Shown piece after piece: positions 1-8,809 of a stretch of DNA of 64,000 nt; position 1 is the stretch's first letter, and each line of letters begins with the position of its first letter. Below the pieces are notes generated by a model that saw only the letters and a list, made by a program, of their open reading frames with translations, did not search any database and was not told the DNA's origin. Made by a program: the position numbers and the translations under genes. The stretch is taken from the NCBI RefSeq assembly GCF_009857835.1, contig NZ_WWCL01000001.1:372001-436000 (forward strand), in the 5' to 3' direction. This DNA comes from Duganella fentianensis (GTDB lineage Bacteria > Pseudomonadota > Gammaproteobacteria > Burkholderiales > Burkholderiaceae_D).

Positions 1-141
1 CATGCCCGGCACTTCGTCGGCGTGCAGCGAGGCTTGTATATACACTTTTTTGCCGCTGCCCGGCGTGCCGAAATGCAGACTGGTCAGCTGGTAATGGGCG
101 TTGCTGTGAGCGCCAGAGATGGGGTGTTGGTGAACTTGCAT
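1..141 (-). CDS. Succinylglutamate desuccinylase/aspartoacylase-like protein (N-terminal part)
   Basis: Only the first 47 codons lie in the window; the gene runs off the left edge. The translation ends YIQASLHADEVPGM, which carries the His-x-x-Glu zinc-ligand pair typical of the AstE/AspA branch of the M14 carboxypeptidase fold, preceded by a HFGTPGSGKKV stretch usual in these proteins. Members deacylate N-acyl amino acids such as N-succinylglutamate or N-acetylaspartate. The start ATG (positions 141-139) has no strong ribosome-binding site, so the true start could lie further upstream. It is divergent from the TonB receptor and near two cyanophycinases, which hints at Arg/Asp metabolism, but that link is inference. 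Substrate cannot be told from this fragment. Confidence 0.7.
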   Translation of the reverse strand, partial: MQVHQHPISGAHSNAHYQLTSLHFGTPGSGKKVYIQASLHADEVPGM

Positions 142-312
142 GATGGCCTGGTCTACGCCTATGAATAATTCGACAAAGATTGAGTATGTAGCACTATTTT
201 CACAAAGTAAATGTACATATGCGGAATCTGCACGGGCTTTCTTGAGTTTTAGTCATGATGTGCGTACAGTTAGTTTAATGTAATTATTTCTTCAACTGAG
301 AGAGCAAATAAC

Positions 313-3066
313 ATGGGTGCAGCACGCAAATTGCAGGTTTCGAATATGGCGCTGGCGGTCAAACTGGCGCTGGGAGTGGGGGCCGTGGCCGGCCTGATAC
401 AGCAGGTACAGGCGCAGGAGGCGGCGGTCAGCGCCGTGCCGGTGCCCAAGGTGGAGATCACCGGTTCGGCCATCCGCCGCATCGAATCCGAAACCGCACT
501 GCCGGTGCAGGTCATCACCCGTGAAGAAATCGACAAGGCTGGCGTGACCACTGCGTCCGAACTGATGGCGCGGGTATCGGCCAACGTGGGCGGCCTGACC
601 GATGGCGCCAGCATCAACGTCGGCGGCGACCAGCGCGGCTTCAATAGCGCCAATCTGCGCGGCATCGGTACCTCGTCCACGCTGGTGCTGCTGAACGGCC
701 GCCGCATGGCCAACTTTGCTTCGCCCGGCGACGATACGGGCGTGGACCTGAACAACATCCCGGCCGCTGCCATCCAGCGCGTGGAAGTGCTGCTGGACGG
801 TGCTTCGGCGCTGTACGGCACGGACGCTATCGGCGGTGTGATCAACTTCATCACCCGCAAGGACTTCCAGGGGCTGGAACTGAATGCCTACGGTAACAAG
901 ACGCAGGAAGGTGGCGCCGGCAAGCGTACGGCCAGCCTGAGTGCCGGTACCGGTGATCTGGGCCGCGATGGTTACAACGTCTTCGCCGTGGTGGACGTGC
1001 AGCGCACGGGCGCACTGAATACCTCGCAGCGTAAATTCATCGATGATCTGCATATCGCCGAACGCCTGCCGCACCTGCTGTCCGGCTATACTAGCCCGGC
1101 CAATATCCGCCTGACCGGCGCCCAGTTTGACTACCTGCAGGACCATGGTTTCACCATTAACGGTAAGCCTATCACCGGCCGCACCATCAACCTGTCGCAG
1201 CCGAACTGCGCACCGCCGGCCAATCTGTACCTGCCTAAAGGTACCGGCGGGGCGGATGCCTGCACCTACAACTACATGGGCGACACCGAGCTGTATCCGA
1301 AGTCGGACAAGGTCAACCTGCTGTCGCGCGGCGTGCTGCAACTCAATCCGGACAACCAGCTGTTTGCCGAAGTGGCGCTGAGCCGCTCCAAGACTTATTA
1401 CGTCGGTTCCTCGGCGCGGGTGACGGGCGCGATCAATTACAAACGCATTCCGGAACTGGCCAAATATGTGCTGGATTCGGATGTCGCCAGTGCGGACGAC
1501 GATACGGTGGGCGATGTTACGCTGCGTATGCGCCTGAATGAAGCGGGCCGCCGTACCAGCGAACTGACCAGCGAAAGCCAGCGCATCGTGCTGGGCCTGA
1601 CGGGAAGTGCCGGCGGCTGGGACTACGACGTGGGCCTGAACCACAGCGTCAACACCATCAAGGACAAGGACACCCACGGCTACGTGCTGTACGACAAACT
1701 GTTGAAGGGCATCTACGATGGCCTGATCAATCCGTTCGGCCCGTCCAGCGCGGCCGGCGTCGCCCTGCTCGATTCCATCCAGGTGAACGACGATGTGCGC
1801 CATGCCCGCGGGGTGATGGATTCGATCGACTTCAAGGTTTCGCATGCGCTGGGCGCACTGGGTGGCGGTGATGCTGCCATGGCGGTCGGTGGCGAAGTGC
1901 GCCACGAACGCACGGATTTCACCCCGTCGGCGCTGCTGATGAGCGATAACATCAACAATGACTTCGCACCGGAAGGCGGCCGCCCGACCAGCGACAAGCG
2001 CAGCGTGCAGGCTATCTATGGCGAACTGCTGCTGCCGTTCACCAAGCAGCTGCAGGCACAGGTATCGGCCCGTTACGACCACTATCAGGTAGTGGGCGGT
2101 GCCGCCAGCCCGAAAGTGGGCCTGAGCTACACCCCGACCAAGACCATGCTGTTCCGCGCTTCGGCCGGCCGCGGCTTCCGCGCACCGTCGATGTCGGATC
2201 TGTACCGTCCTACGGTGTTCAGCAGCACGGCAACCCTGCCTGACCCTGTGTACTGCGCCACCGTGGATAACAATTACGCCGATTGTGCCGACGCCTGGAA
2301 TACTCGTCGCTATTCGAACGACAAGCTGAAACCGGAACATAGCCGCCAGTACTCGCTGGGCATGGTGCTGGAGCCGGTGAAAAATGCTTCGCTCTCGCTT
2401 GACTACTGGAACATCAAGCGCACCGACCTGATAGGCGAAATCGGTGATGACGTCATCCTTGGCAATCTGGCCAAATACGGTAATCTGGTGCATCGCGATG
2501 AAGACGGTATGATCGACTACATCGAAATGCGCAAGGAAAACCGTGGTGCGCAGCTTGCCTCCGGTCTGGATCTGACCATCGATTACCGCGGCGTGCAGAC
2601 GGCAATGGGCCGCTTCGGCGGCCACCTGTCCGGCACCTATGTGCTGCAATCGAAGGTTCAGAACAATGTAGGTGACGCCTACCTGAGCAATCTGGGCCGC
2701 TTTGTCACCGATAGCGTGGTACAGCGCTGGCGCCATACCATCACCTTCGACTGGGATAAAGGCCCGTTCTCGGCCAGCCTGTCGAATACCTATTCGAGCG
2801 GCTATGATGACCAGAATACCGCGATCAACACGGGCGATGGTTCGGTGGTGGCAAAAAACCGCGTAAAAGCCTACTCGCTGTGGGATCTGTCGGGCGCATG
2901 GCAGGTGAACAAGGCACTGAAACTGCGTGCCGGCGTGCAGAATCTGCTGGATACGGCGCCGCCGTACTCGAATCAGGCCTTCTACTTCATCTCCGGCTAT
3001 GATCCGACCTACACTGATCCACGTGGTCGTCGCTTCTTCGCCACTGCTAATTACGCGTTCAAATAA
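313..3066 (+). CDS. TonB-dependent outer-membrane receptor
   Basis: A 917-residue outer-membrane active-transport receptor. Residues 1-35 form a signal peptide (hydrophobic LALGVGAVAGL, likely cleavage after VQA). VEITGSAIRR near residue 47 is in the place of a TonB box. The plug domain spans about residues 55-190 (NLRGIGTSSTLVLLNGRR, VEVLLDGASALYGTDAIGGV), followed by a long beta barrel ending in YTDPRGRRFFATANYAFK. The last residue is Lys rather than the usual Phe, with Phe one before it. There is no STN signalling domain, so it is probably not a transducer. GAGAGAG-type purine-rich sequence just before ATG 313 serves as ribosome-binding site. Next come two exported cyanophycinases, so it may import their peptide products; that is inferred from position only. 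Confidence 0.9.
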   Translation: MGAARKLQVSNMALAVKLALGVGAVAGLIQQVQAQEAAVSAVPVPKVEITGSAIRRIESETALPVQVITREEIDKAGVTTASELMARVSANVGGLTDGASINVGGDQRGFNSANLRGIGTSSTLVLLNGRRMANFASPGDDTGVDLNNIPAAAIQRVEVLLDGASALYGTDAIGGVINFITRKDFQGLELNAYGNKTQEGGAGKRTASLSAGTGDLGRDGYNVFAVVDVQRTGALNTSQRKFIDDLHIAERLPHLLSGYTSPANIRLTGAQFDYLQDHGFTINGKPITGRTINLSQPNCAPPANLYLPKGTGGADACTYNYMGDTELYPKSDKVNLLSRGVLQLNPDNQLFAEVALSRSKTYYVGSSARVTGAINYKRIPELAKYVLDSDVASADDDTVGDVTLRMRLNEAGRRTSELTSESQRIVLGLTGSAGGWDYDVGLNHSVNTIKDKDTHGYVLYDKLLKGIYDGLINPFGPSSAAGVALLDSIQVNDDVRHARGVMDSIDFKVSHALGALGGGDAAMAVGGEVRHERTDFTPSALLMSDNINNDFAPEGGRPTSDKRSVQAIYGELLLPFTKQLQAQVSARYDHYQVVGGAASPKVGLSYTPTKTMLFRASAGRGFRAPSMSDLYRPTVFSSTATLPDPVYCATVDNNYADCADAWNTRRYSNDKLKPEHSRQYSLGMVLEPVKNASLSLDYWNIKRTDLIGEIGDDVILGNLAKYGNLVHRDEDGMIDYIEMRKENRGAQLASGLDLTIDYRGVQTAMGRFGGHLSGTYVLQSKVQNNVGDAYLSNLGRFVTDSVVQRWRHTITFDWDKGPFSASLSNTYSSGYDDQNTAINTGDGSVVAKNRVKAYSLWDLSGAWQVNKALKLRAGVQNLLDTAPPYSNQAFYFISGYDPTYTDPRGRRFFATANYAFK

Positions 3067-3126
3067 TGTAACGTAATGATGCATTAAGCCAGACAGGCCA
3101 ATTGATTGGTATGATCTGCGCTACGA

Positions 3127-3157
3127 CGGCGCCGCGCGTGAGTGCGGCGCCGGTTTT
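3127..3157 (+). terminator. Intrinsic terminator after the TonB receptor
   Basis: A perfect 9-bp GC stem (CGGCGCCGC with GCGGCGCCG, loop of 8) is followed by GTTTT. It lies between the receptor stop and the ribosome-binding site AGGAAGGG of the next gene, so the cyanophycinase may be expressed by read-through or from its own promoter. Confidence 0.65.
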
Positions 3158-3172
3158 ACTAGGAAGGGCTAC

Positions 3173-4507
3173 ATGAATTTCTCAGGTTTTACGCTACTGC
3201 GAGTGCTTTTGCTATGGCTGCTGCTATGCGGTGCCAGTGTGCAGGCGGCACAGGTAGCGGTCAGCACGCCGGCCGCCAAAGCGCCGGCAGGCAAGCCGCA
3301 GCAGGCTGCAAAAAGCTCGAGCAAGCCGGCTAAAGCGGTGCCACCGCCCAAACCGGTGCTGGCACCACCGGCCGGCAATCTGGTTATCATTGGCGGCGGC
3401 CTGCGGGCCGACAACGCCGAAGTCTGGCAGCGCATTGTTCAACTGGCAGGCGGCAAGGGCGCCCGTATCGGCGTGTTCGGCTCGGCCTCGATCAATCCCG
3501 AGCAGTCGGCCCAGAACACCATCAACAAACTCAATCAGTACGGCGCGCAGGCCTTCTTCATTCCACTCGGTGTGACGCTGCCGAATAGCGACTACCGCAA
3601 GGCGGCGGAAGATCCTGAAGTGGTGGCGGCCATCCATTCGGCCACCGGTATCTATTTCACCGGCGGCGATCAGGCGCGCATCACCCGGGCGCTGGTGCGA
3701 CCCGACGGCAAGCATACGGCAGCACTTGATGCGGTGTGGGATGTGTACCGCGATGGTGGCGTGGTGGCCGGTTCCAGTGCGGGTGCCGCCATCATGAGTA
3801 CCACCATGTTCTATGACGCCAAGAGCACACTGGAAATGCTCAAGCAGGGTGTCACGGAAGGGAACGAGATTTCGGCCGGACTGGGTTTCATCGGTGACGA
3901 CGTGTTCGTCGACCAGCACCTGCTGGTGCGCGGCCGCTTTGCCCGCATGATCCCTGTGATGCTGAAGAAGGGTTATCAGATCGGTCTGGGCATCGATGAG
4001 AACACCGCCATGGTGGTCAACGCCAGGCGCGATGTGGAAATCATCGGCTATAGCGGCGCGCTGCTGCTGGACCTGTCGGCGGCGATTACCGACCGTGGCA
4101 TCAAGGGCTTCAACATCAGCAATGCCACCATCAGCTATCTGGACCGGGGCGACAAGTTCAATCTGGTGACGCGCGAATTTACTCCGTCGCCGGACAAGGC
4201 CGACAACAAGCTCGATCCCAACCAGCCGGAAACCCGCGAACCCGTGTTCACCAACGATATTCTGGGCAATAACGCGGTGCTTGATCTGATGGTCAACCTG
4301 ATCGACAACGCCCAGCAGGAAGCCATAGGCATCGCCTTCGGCAATCCGCGCGACGCTTACCCAGATATCGGTTTCGAGTTCAGGTTTAGTAAAACTATCA
4401 ACAGCGTCGGTTATAGCTCGACCGAAGTGGAGGCTTACTCCGTGCTGAAACTGCGTATGGATGTGCGGCCGATACAGTTACAGGCGCCGCTCTACCGCTA
4501 CCGCTAG
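3173..4507 (+). CDS. Exported cyanophycinase (peptidase S51), copy 1
   Basis: A 444-residue protein. It begins with a signal peptide (LLRVLLLWLLLCGASVQA, residues 8-25) and an Ala/Lys/Pro-rich linker to about residue 65, then a peptidase S51 domain. Catalytic landmarks: nucleophile Ser202 in GSSAGAA, His249 in VDQHLLVRGRF and Glu276 in GLGIDENTA, the serine-His-Glu set of the cyanophycinase family. Such enzymes cut multi-L-arginyl-poly-L-aspartate into beta-Asp-Arg dipeptides; exported forms (CphE type) act outside the cytoplasm on polymer released by other cells. The ATG is preceded by AGGAAGGG. The following gene is a paralogue with the same core motifs. S51 also contains dipeptidase E, but the length and the DQH-RGR motif favour cyanophycinase. 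Confidence 0.87.
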   Translation: MNFSGFTLLRVLLLWLLLCGASVQAAQVAVSTPAAKAPAGKPQQAAKSSSKPAKAVPPPKPVLAPPAGNLVIIGGGLRADNAEVWQRIVQLAGGKGARIGVFGSASINPEQSAQNTINKLNQYGAQAFFIPLGVTLPNSDYRKAAEDPEVVAAIHSATGIYFTGGDQARITRALVRPDGKHTAALDAVWDVYRDGGVVAGSSAGAAIMSTTMFYDAKSTLEMLKQGVTEGNEISAGLGFIGDDVFVDQHLLVRGRFARMIPVMLKKGYQIGLGIDENTAMVVNARRDVEIIGYSGALLLDLSAAITDRGIKGFNISNATISYLDRGDKFNLVTREFTPSPDKADNKLDPNQPETREPVFTNDILGNNAVLDLMVNLIDNAQQEAIGIAFGNPRDAYPDIGFEFRFSKTINSVGYSSTEVEAYSVLKLRMDVRPIQLQAPLYRYR

Positions 4508-4533
4508 CAGCGGGCAGAAAATCAGGTATATTG

Positions 4534-4565
4534 AAGGGATGGCGTGTCATGCGCCATCCCTTTTT
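4534..4565 (+). terminator. Intrinsic terminator between the cyanophycinase genes
   Basis: An 11-bp stem with core GGGATGGCG / CGCCATCCC (loop about 7) runs into TTTTT. It overlaps a possible upstream TTG start of the next gene, which is one reason the internal ATG at 4582 was chosen for that gene. Confidence 0.8.
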
Positions 4566-4581
4566 CTTTGCGGAGGCGGCA

Positions 4582-5814
4582 ATGCGCGGGGCGGACAAAT
4601 GGTGGCACAGAGTAGCGCAGGCAGCACTGATGCTGGCCGTGCCGTTCGGCGCAGCGCAGGCTGCAGCGGATGCGCCCAAGGGCTCGCTGGTCATCATAGG
4701 CGGTAATCTGCAGGCCGATAACGCCGAAGTCTGGCAGCGCATCGTCCAGCTGGCCGGTGGCCCCGGTGCCCGGCTGGCGGTGCTGCCCTCTGCAGCGGCT
4801 GATCCGGCGCCCGCGGGCGCTGCCATCGTCGAGCGCTTCCGCGCCTATGGCGCCGATGCGTTTCTGGTGCCGCTGGCCGTCAAGCTGGCCGATAGCGATT
4901 ACCGTCAGGTGGCCGACGATCCGCAGCTGGCCGAAGCCGTGCGCAGCGCGGGCGGCGTGTTCTTTGCCGGTGGCGATCAGGCCCGCATCACGCAGGCGCT
5001 GGTGCGGCCGGATGGCAGCCGCAGCGCCGTGCTGGAAGCCGTGTGGGAGCTATACCGCAATGGCGGTGTGGTGGCCGGTAATAGCGCCGGTGCCGCCATC
5101 ATGAGCAGCACCATGTTCTATGCCCCCGGCCCCGTGTTTTCCGCGCTGCGCGCCGGCGTGACGGACGGCCGCGAAATCGCGCCGGGACTGGGCTTTATCG
5201 GCGACGATGTGTTCGTCGACCAGCACTTCCTCGTGCGCGGACGATTTGCCCGCATGATCCCCGCCATGCTCAAGAAGGGTTATAAATTCGGTCTGGGCAT
5301 CGATGAGAACACGGCCATGGTGGTGGACAGCCGCCGTCAGGTGGAGATTGTCGGCCACCGTGGTGCGCTGCTGGTCGATCTGCGCCGCGCCACCACGGAT
5401 GCCAGCCATGGCGGCTTCAATGTGGCCAATGCCATGATCAGCTATCTGGACAAGGGCGACCGCTACGATCTGGCCAGTCACACCTTCATTCCTTCGCAGG
5501 CCAAGGCCGGCGGCAAGCTCGATGCCCGTGCCGTGCAGATGGCGCAGCCCGTGTTTTCGGCCGATATACTGGCGCGCAATGCGCTGGTGGAGCTGATGGA
5601 AAACCTGATCAACAACCGCCGCAGCGAAGCCATAGGCATCGCCACCAGCGGCCGCAATTCGCCGCTGCCGGAGCTGGGCTTCCAGTTCACTTTCAGTAAA
5701 ACGCGCGATAGCGTGGGCTATGCCTCGGCCGCGCTGCAAAGCTATTCCATCCTGAATATGCGGCTCGATATCCGTCCGCTCGATATCGGCCAGTCGCTGC
5801 TGCAAAAGAACTAG
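4582..5814 (+). CDS. Exported cyanophycinase (peptidase S51), copy 2
   Basis: A 410-residue paralogue of the preceding gene. The ATG at 4582 has GGAGG five bases upstream and gives a clean signal peptide (ALMLAVPFGAAQA) after WWHR; the longer in-frame TTG start at 4531 would begin inside the previous gene's terminator. Catalytic landmarks are conserved: Ser168 in GNSAGAA, His215 in VDQHFLVRGRF, Glu242 in GLGIDENTA. Compared with copy 1 it lacks the Ala/Lys/Pro-rich linker after the signal peptide. The two copies remain very similar around the active site but have diverged elsewhere, suggesting an older tandem duplication and possibly different substrate ends or cellular locations (inference). 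Confidence 0.87.
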   Translation: MRGADKWWHRVAQAALMLAVPFGAAQAAADAPKGSLVIIGGNLQADNAEVWQRIVQLAGGPGARLAVLPSAAADPAPAGAAIVERFRAYGADAFLVPLAVKLADSDYRQVADDPQLAEAVRSAGGVFFAGGDQARITQALVRPDGSRSAVLEAVWELYRNGGVVAGNSAGAAIMSSTMFYAPGPVFSALRAGVTDGREIAPGLGFIGDDVFVDQHFLVRGRFARMIPAMLKKGYKFGLGIDENTAMVVDSRRQVEIVGHRGALLVDLRRATTDASHGGFNVANAMISYLDKGDRYDLASHTFIPSQAKAGGKLDARAVQMAQPVFSADILARNALVELMENLINNRRSEAIGIATSGRNSPLPELGFQFTFSKTRDSVGYASAALQSYSILNMRLDIRPLDIGQSLLQKN

Positions 5815-5887
5815 CATGCGGGCATGCTGCTGCGCAGCGGGCCGGATTAGAATGATGGCCTGCCACATTTACTCCGATAGGAAGATC

Positions 5888-7378
5888 ATGCCCCTGTTTG
5901 CTTCCCGCACGCCGCTGCGTGCTCTGGTCAGTGCGCTGGCGCTGGCTTGCGGCCTGACCGCACTGGTTCCCTTGACTGCCCAAGCTGCGGCCAGTGCCGC
6001 CGCCGTTGCTGCCGCTTCCGTCAAAGCTGTGCAGCCGGCCACCGTGCGGGTCGACTATATGCATAGCGGGAATGCACTGAACGAGAACTACGCGCTCGAA
6101 CGGGTCGTGATCGAACCGCTGCCATGGCCGGGCGATGTGCGGCGCGCCATCGACGATACCAACCGTGGCAACAACATGCTCGAAGTGGTGGACAGCAAGA
6201 CGGGCGAACTGCTGTACTCGCGCGGCTTCTCCACCGTGTTTGCCGAGTGGCGCACCACCGAAGAAGCGCAGCATGCCAATCGCGGTTTTCAGGAATCGGT
6301 GCGCTTTCCCAAACCGGACCGTCCGGTGCGGGTGCGCATCCTCAAGCGCGATGACCGTAATGCCTTCTCGGTGGTGTGGACTGCCGAAATCGATAGCGAT
6401 GCTATGGATGTCGTGCGCAAGCTGCCAGCTGCGCCGGTGAAGCCGATCGCGATCCGCGTCAACGGCCCGTCGCCGCAGAAGGTCGATCTGCTGATAGTCG
6501 GCGATGGCTACACCGCTGCCGAGATGCCGAAGTTCGAAGCCAGTGCGCGCAAGCTGGCTGATCACCTGTTCGCCACCTCGCCTTTCAAGGAGCGCGCCAG
6601 CGACTTCAATGTGTGGGCACTGGCCTTGCCGACGGCGGAATCGGGCGTGTCGCGCCCATCGACGGGCGTGCACCATGCTTCGCCACTGGGCACGCGCTAC
6701 GATATTTTCGGCAGCGAGCGCTATGTGCTGACCACCGATAACCGCGCCCTGCGCGAGCTGGCACAGTATGCGCCTTACGAATTCATCGAAATTCTGGTGA
6801 ATAACGAGACCTATGGCGGTGGCGGCATTTTCGGCCAGTTCAGCACGGCGGCAGCGAATAATGACTGGGCCAACTATCTGTTCGTGCACGAATTCGGCCA
6901 CCACTTCGCCGGGCTGGCCGACGAGTACTACACCTCGCCGGTGGCTTATCAGTCGGGTACTGCCCGTCCCGAACCATGGGAGCCGAATGCCACGGCGCTG
7001 CGTGATCCGGACCATATCAAGTGGAAGCGCTTCGTCGCGGCCGGCACGCCGCTGCCGACGCCATGGCCTAAGCAGACTTATGAAACGGCCTCGCGCGCCT
7101 ACCAGAAGGAGCGTGCTGCCCTGCGTGCTGCGCAGCGTCCGGAAGCGGAAATGAGTGCGCTGTTCAAAAAAGATCTGGCCGAAAGCACGGCGCTGTTCAC
7201 GCCCGATCCGCACTACCACTCGGTAGGCGCGTTCGAAGGTGCCAACTATGAAGCGAGCGGTTACTACCGCCCGCAGATGCAGTGCATCATGTTCGACCGC
7301 AGCGAGAAGTTCTGCGCCGTGTGTGCCGATGCGATCAGCACCATCATCGATCTGTATTCGCGTCCGCCAGCGCAGTAA
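5888..7378 (+). CDS. Exported peptidase M64 (IgA-peptidase-like metalloprotease)
   Basis: A 496-residue protein. The start at 5888 is chosen over an in-frame ATG at 5816 because AGGAAG precedes it and it gives a signal peptide (ALVSALALACGLTALVPLTAQA). Residues about 50-180 form an N-terminal M64-associated domain; the catalytic domain starts near VDLLIVGDGYTAAEM (199-213) and contains the zinc motif HEFGHHFAGLADEY (H334, E335, H338, with D345 a probable further ligand). A C-terminal QCIMFDRSEKFCAVC segment is usual in the family. M64 members include an IgA protease of a gut Clostridium, but environmental members have unknown targets. It follows the cyanophycinases on the same strand with a 73-base gap, so it may belong to the same scavenging locus. 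Confidence 0.85.
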   Translation: MPLFASRTPLRALVSALALACGLTALVPLTAQAAASAAAVAAASVKAVQPATVRVDYMHSGNALNENYALERVVIEPLPWPGDVRRAIDDTNRGNNMLEVVDSKTGELLYSRGFSTVFAEWRTTEEAQHANRGFQESVRFPKPDRPVRVRILKRDDRNAFSVVWTAEIDSDAMDVVRKLPAAPVKPIAIRVNGPSPQKVDLLIVGDGYTAAEMPKFEASARKLADHLFATSPFKERASDFNVWALALPTAESGVSRPSTGVHHASPLGTRYDIFGSERYVLTTDNRALRELAQYAPYEFIEILVNNETYGGGGIFGQFSTAAANNDWANYLFVHEFGHHFAGLADEYYTSPVAYQSGTARPEPWEPNATALRDPDHIKWKRFVAAGTPLPTPWPKQTYETASRAYQKERAALRAAQRPEAEMSALFKKDLAESTALFTPDPHYHSVGAFEGANYEASGYYRPQMQCIMFDRSEKFCAVCADAISTIIDLYSRPPAQ

Positions 7379-7427
7379 TTCAGCGGACCCGTGGTGCAAC
7401 TGGAGTGGCCTGAATTCTCAGGCTGCT

Positions 7428-7700
7428 CTATGCAGTGATTTCGGCGACAGGGCACTGCGCCAGTAGCCGCGCCACTTCGGCGGAAAGGCCGGCAATATCG
7501 AACCCGAGCACAAAAGTCTCGATCGACGAGCCGAAGGACCGCTTACGCAGCCCTGTGCCAAGGTAGTCTTCGAGCTTGTTTATACTCAGCTTCCATTCCC
7601 CGGTTTCCGGCGGCGGGCCGCCATAGAAGACCGGACCGTTCTGTTTGCAGCCTGTCCATTTGACTTCTATACCGCTGCGGACAGCTATTTTTAATTGCAC
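7428..7700 (-). CDS. Small protein of unknown function
   Basis: A 90-residue reading frame starting at GTG 7700 with AGGA a few bases upstream. It is unrecognised. The sequence has a mixed, globular-looking composition (for example WTGCKQNGPVFYGGPPP early and a hydrophobic AGLSAEVARLLAQC near the end), no signal peptide and no membrane segment. It starts 24 bases after the stop of the upstream small membrane protein, so the two probably share a transcript. Its 3' end faces the M64 gene; a weak stem GCCTGA/TCAGGC at 7408-7423 lies between the two stops. Confidence 0.55.
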   Translation of the reverse strand: MQLKIAVRSGIEVKWTGCKQNGPVFYGGPPPETGEWKLSINKLEDYLGTGLRKRSFGSSIETFVLGFDIAGLSAEVARLLAQCPVAEITA

Positions 7701-7724
7701 TGTATTCCTGACAGGTTTCTGGGA

Positions 7725-7925
7725 TCAGGAGCGCTTGCTGCTGACGATTTCGGCTAGCAGCTCCGGCGGAATCGGCTGGCCGGTGGAACTGATGTGGCGT
7801 ATGGTTTCGTGCAGCAGGTTGAGGCGGGTAACCTTGATCACTGCCCACGCAATAATGCTGGCGATGGGTATCAGGAGGGCAATCACGGGTATCAGTACTG
7901 GCGACATATCGGTAAGTGAGCTCAT
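7725..7925 (-). CDS. Small single-span membrane protein (DUF6249-like)
   Basis: A 66-residue protein with one membrane segment (VLIPVIALLIPIASIIAWAV, about residues 9-28) followed by a short cytoplasmic tail, LHETIRHISSTGQPIPPELL. The pattern of one helix, then a His/Arg-rich ETIRH segment and G-Q-P-x-PPELL, resembles the DUF6249 group of small bacterial membrane proteins; this is from memory of the family. The ATG at 7925 has AAGGATA as ribosome-binding site. Function unknown. It precedes the 90-residue gene on the same strand. Confidence 0.6.
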   Translation of the reverse strand: MSSLTDMSPVLIPVIALLIPIASIIAWAVIKVTRLNLLHETIRHISSTGQPIPPELLAEIVSSKRS

Positions 7926-8022
7926 AGTTATCCTTCGATGATGGGGGGCGGCCGGGAGTTGATTATTTCAATATCCTACATGGCAACTTCAGCCGGTACC
8001 AGTGCTCGCTGGCGGGCGCGAT

Positions 8023-8595
8023 TCAGCCACAGGCATCGGCGTTGGCAAATTTATCGGAGCGCGTCCAGCCACTCTTACCGGCACTGTTACGGATCTGCTT
8101 CCACCAGACCATCCTGGCCTGTTCGGCGTTGATGGTGGGCAGGCTGCCCAGTTCCAGACTGCTGCGATAGACTTTGCCCTGATACCAGAACAGAAAAGCG
8201 CCTTCGCCCAGTGGCGCCAGCAGGTACACGATGTCGCCCGGTTTCAGCGACAGCTGCGGCCCGTCTTTGCCATCGAGATAGCCATCCTGCATGGCGCTGG
8301 CGATGCGTATTCTGGCAGCTTTTTGCGTGACCACGACACCCGTCAGGGCAGTGGCTTTTTCGTCGCGTCGCAGGCTGAATGCCAGCGCCGAACCGGCTTT
8401 GCGGTCCTGATAGACGGGGATATTGTCGGTGGCCGTCCAGTCGCGATAGGTGCAGCATTCGAAAGGACAGACGCCCCAGTTTTCATACTGCGCCGGTGGC
8501 GCTCTGCGTGCCGGTGCGGCCGGTGCTGCCGGCGCGCTGGTGCTGAATACACTGGCCGCAGCCAGAAGTAGGGCAGCGCAATCAAGTCGTTTCAT
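8023..8595 (-). CDS. Secreted protein of unknown function
   Basis: A 190-residue protein with a signal peptide (CAALLLAAASVFSTSAPAAP) and an Ala/Pro-rich stretch to about residue 35. The mature part begins with four conserved-looking cysteines or aromatic residues (NWGVCPFECCTYRDW) and reads like a beta-rich, SH3-type domain (GDIVYLLAPLGEGAFLFWYQGKVY). A GCAGGAAA ribosome-binding site precedes ATG 8595. It sits about 97 bases upstream of the small membrane protein on the same strand. No enzyme motif is visible; a periplasmic or envelope role is all that can be said. Confidence 0.65.
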   Translation of the reverse strand: MKRLDCAALLLAAASVFSTSAPAAPAAPARRAPPAQYENWGVCPFECCTYRDWTATDNIPVYQDRKAGSALAFSLRRDEKATALTGVVVTQKAARIRIASAMQDGYLDGKDGPQLSLKPGDIVYLLAPLGEGAFLFWYQGKVYRSSLELGSLPTINAEQARMVWWKQIRNSAGKSGWTRSDKFANADACG

Positions 8596-8682
8596 TTTCC
8601 TGCTCCTGAATAATCAGCTTTTGGCAGAGCCGCTAAGCACAATCTTCTCCCTTGGGCGCATCAGTTCAGTCGTCAGCGGACC

Positions 8683-8707
8683 GGCCGGTTTTCCTGAGAA
8701 ACCGGCC
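8683..8707. terminator. Hairpin, 9-bp stem
   Basis: GGCCGGTTT and AAACCGGCC flank a 7-base loop in the non-coding stretch between parC and the secreted-protein gene. It may act as a second-line terminator for parC or lie in the leader of the secreted-protein gene. Confidence 0.4.
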
Positions 8708-8760
8708 ATACCTGTTAGGATAGCATTATTGCCTAATTTGAAATGCGTAAATTCTCACCT

Positions 8761-8791
8761 GCAGCCCTTAGCGCTGCTGGCTAAGGGCTGC
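8761..8791 (-). terminator. Hairpin just downstream of parC
   Basis: A perfect 12-bp stem (GCAGCCCTTAGC with GCTAAGGGCTGC, 7-base loop) lies 19 bases past the parC stop. It has no clear T-run on the minus strand, so termination strength is uncertain. Confidence 0.5.
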
Positions 8792-8809
8792 AATTGCGGG
8801 GCGGGGCGC

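Noticed and set aside
292..3084. 930-codon minus-strand ORF over the TonB receptor
   Set aside because: A shadow of the GC-rich receptor gene; His/Gln/Arg-rich composition with no domain, and the plus-strand reading is a clear receptor.
4531..4581. Upstream TTG start for the second cyanophycinase
   Set aside because: It would begin inside the first gene's terminator; ATG 4582 has GGAGG and a signal peptide.
5815..5835. AGCATGC/GCATGCT inverted repeat after the second cyanophycinase
   Set aside because: Only two loop bases and no T-run; unlikely to terminate.
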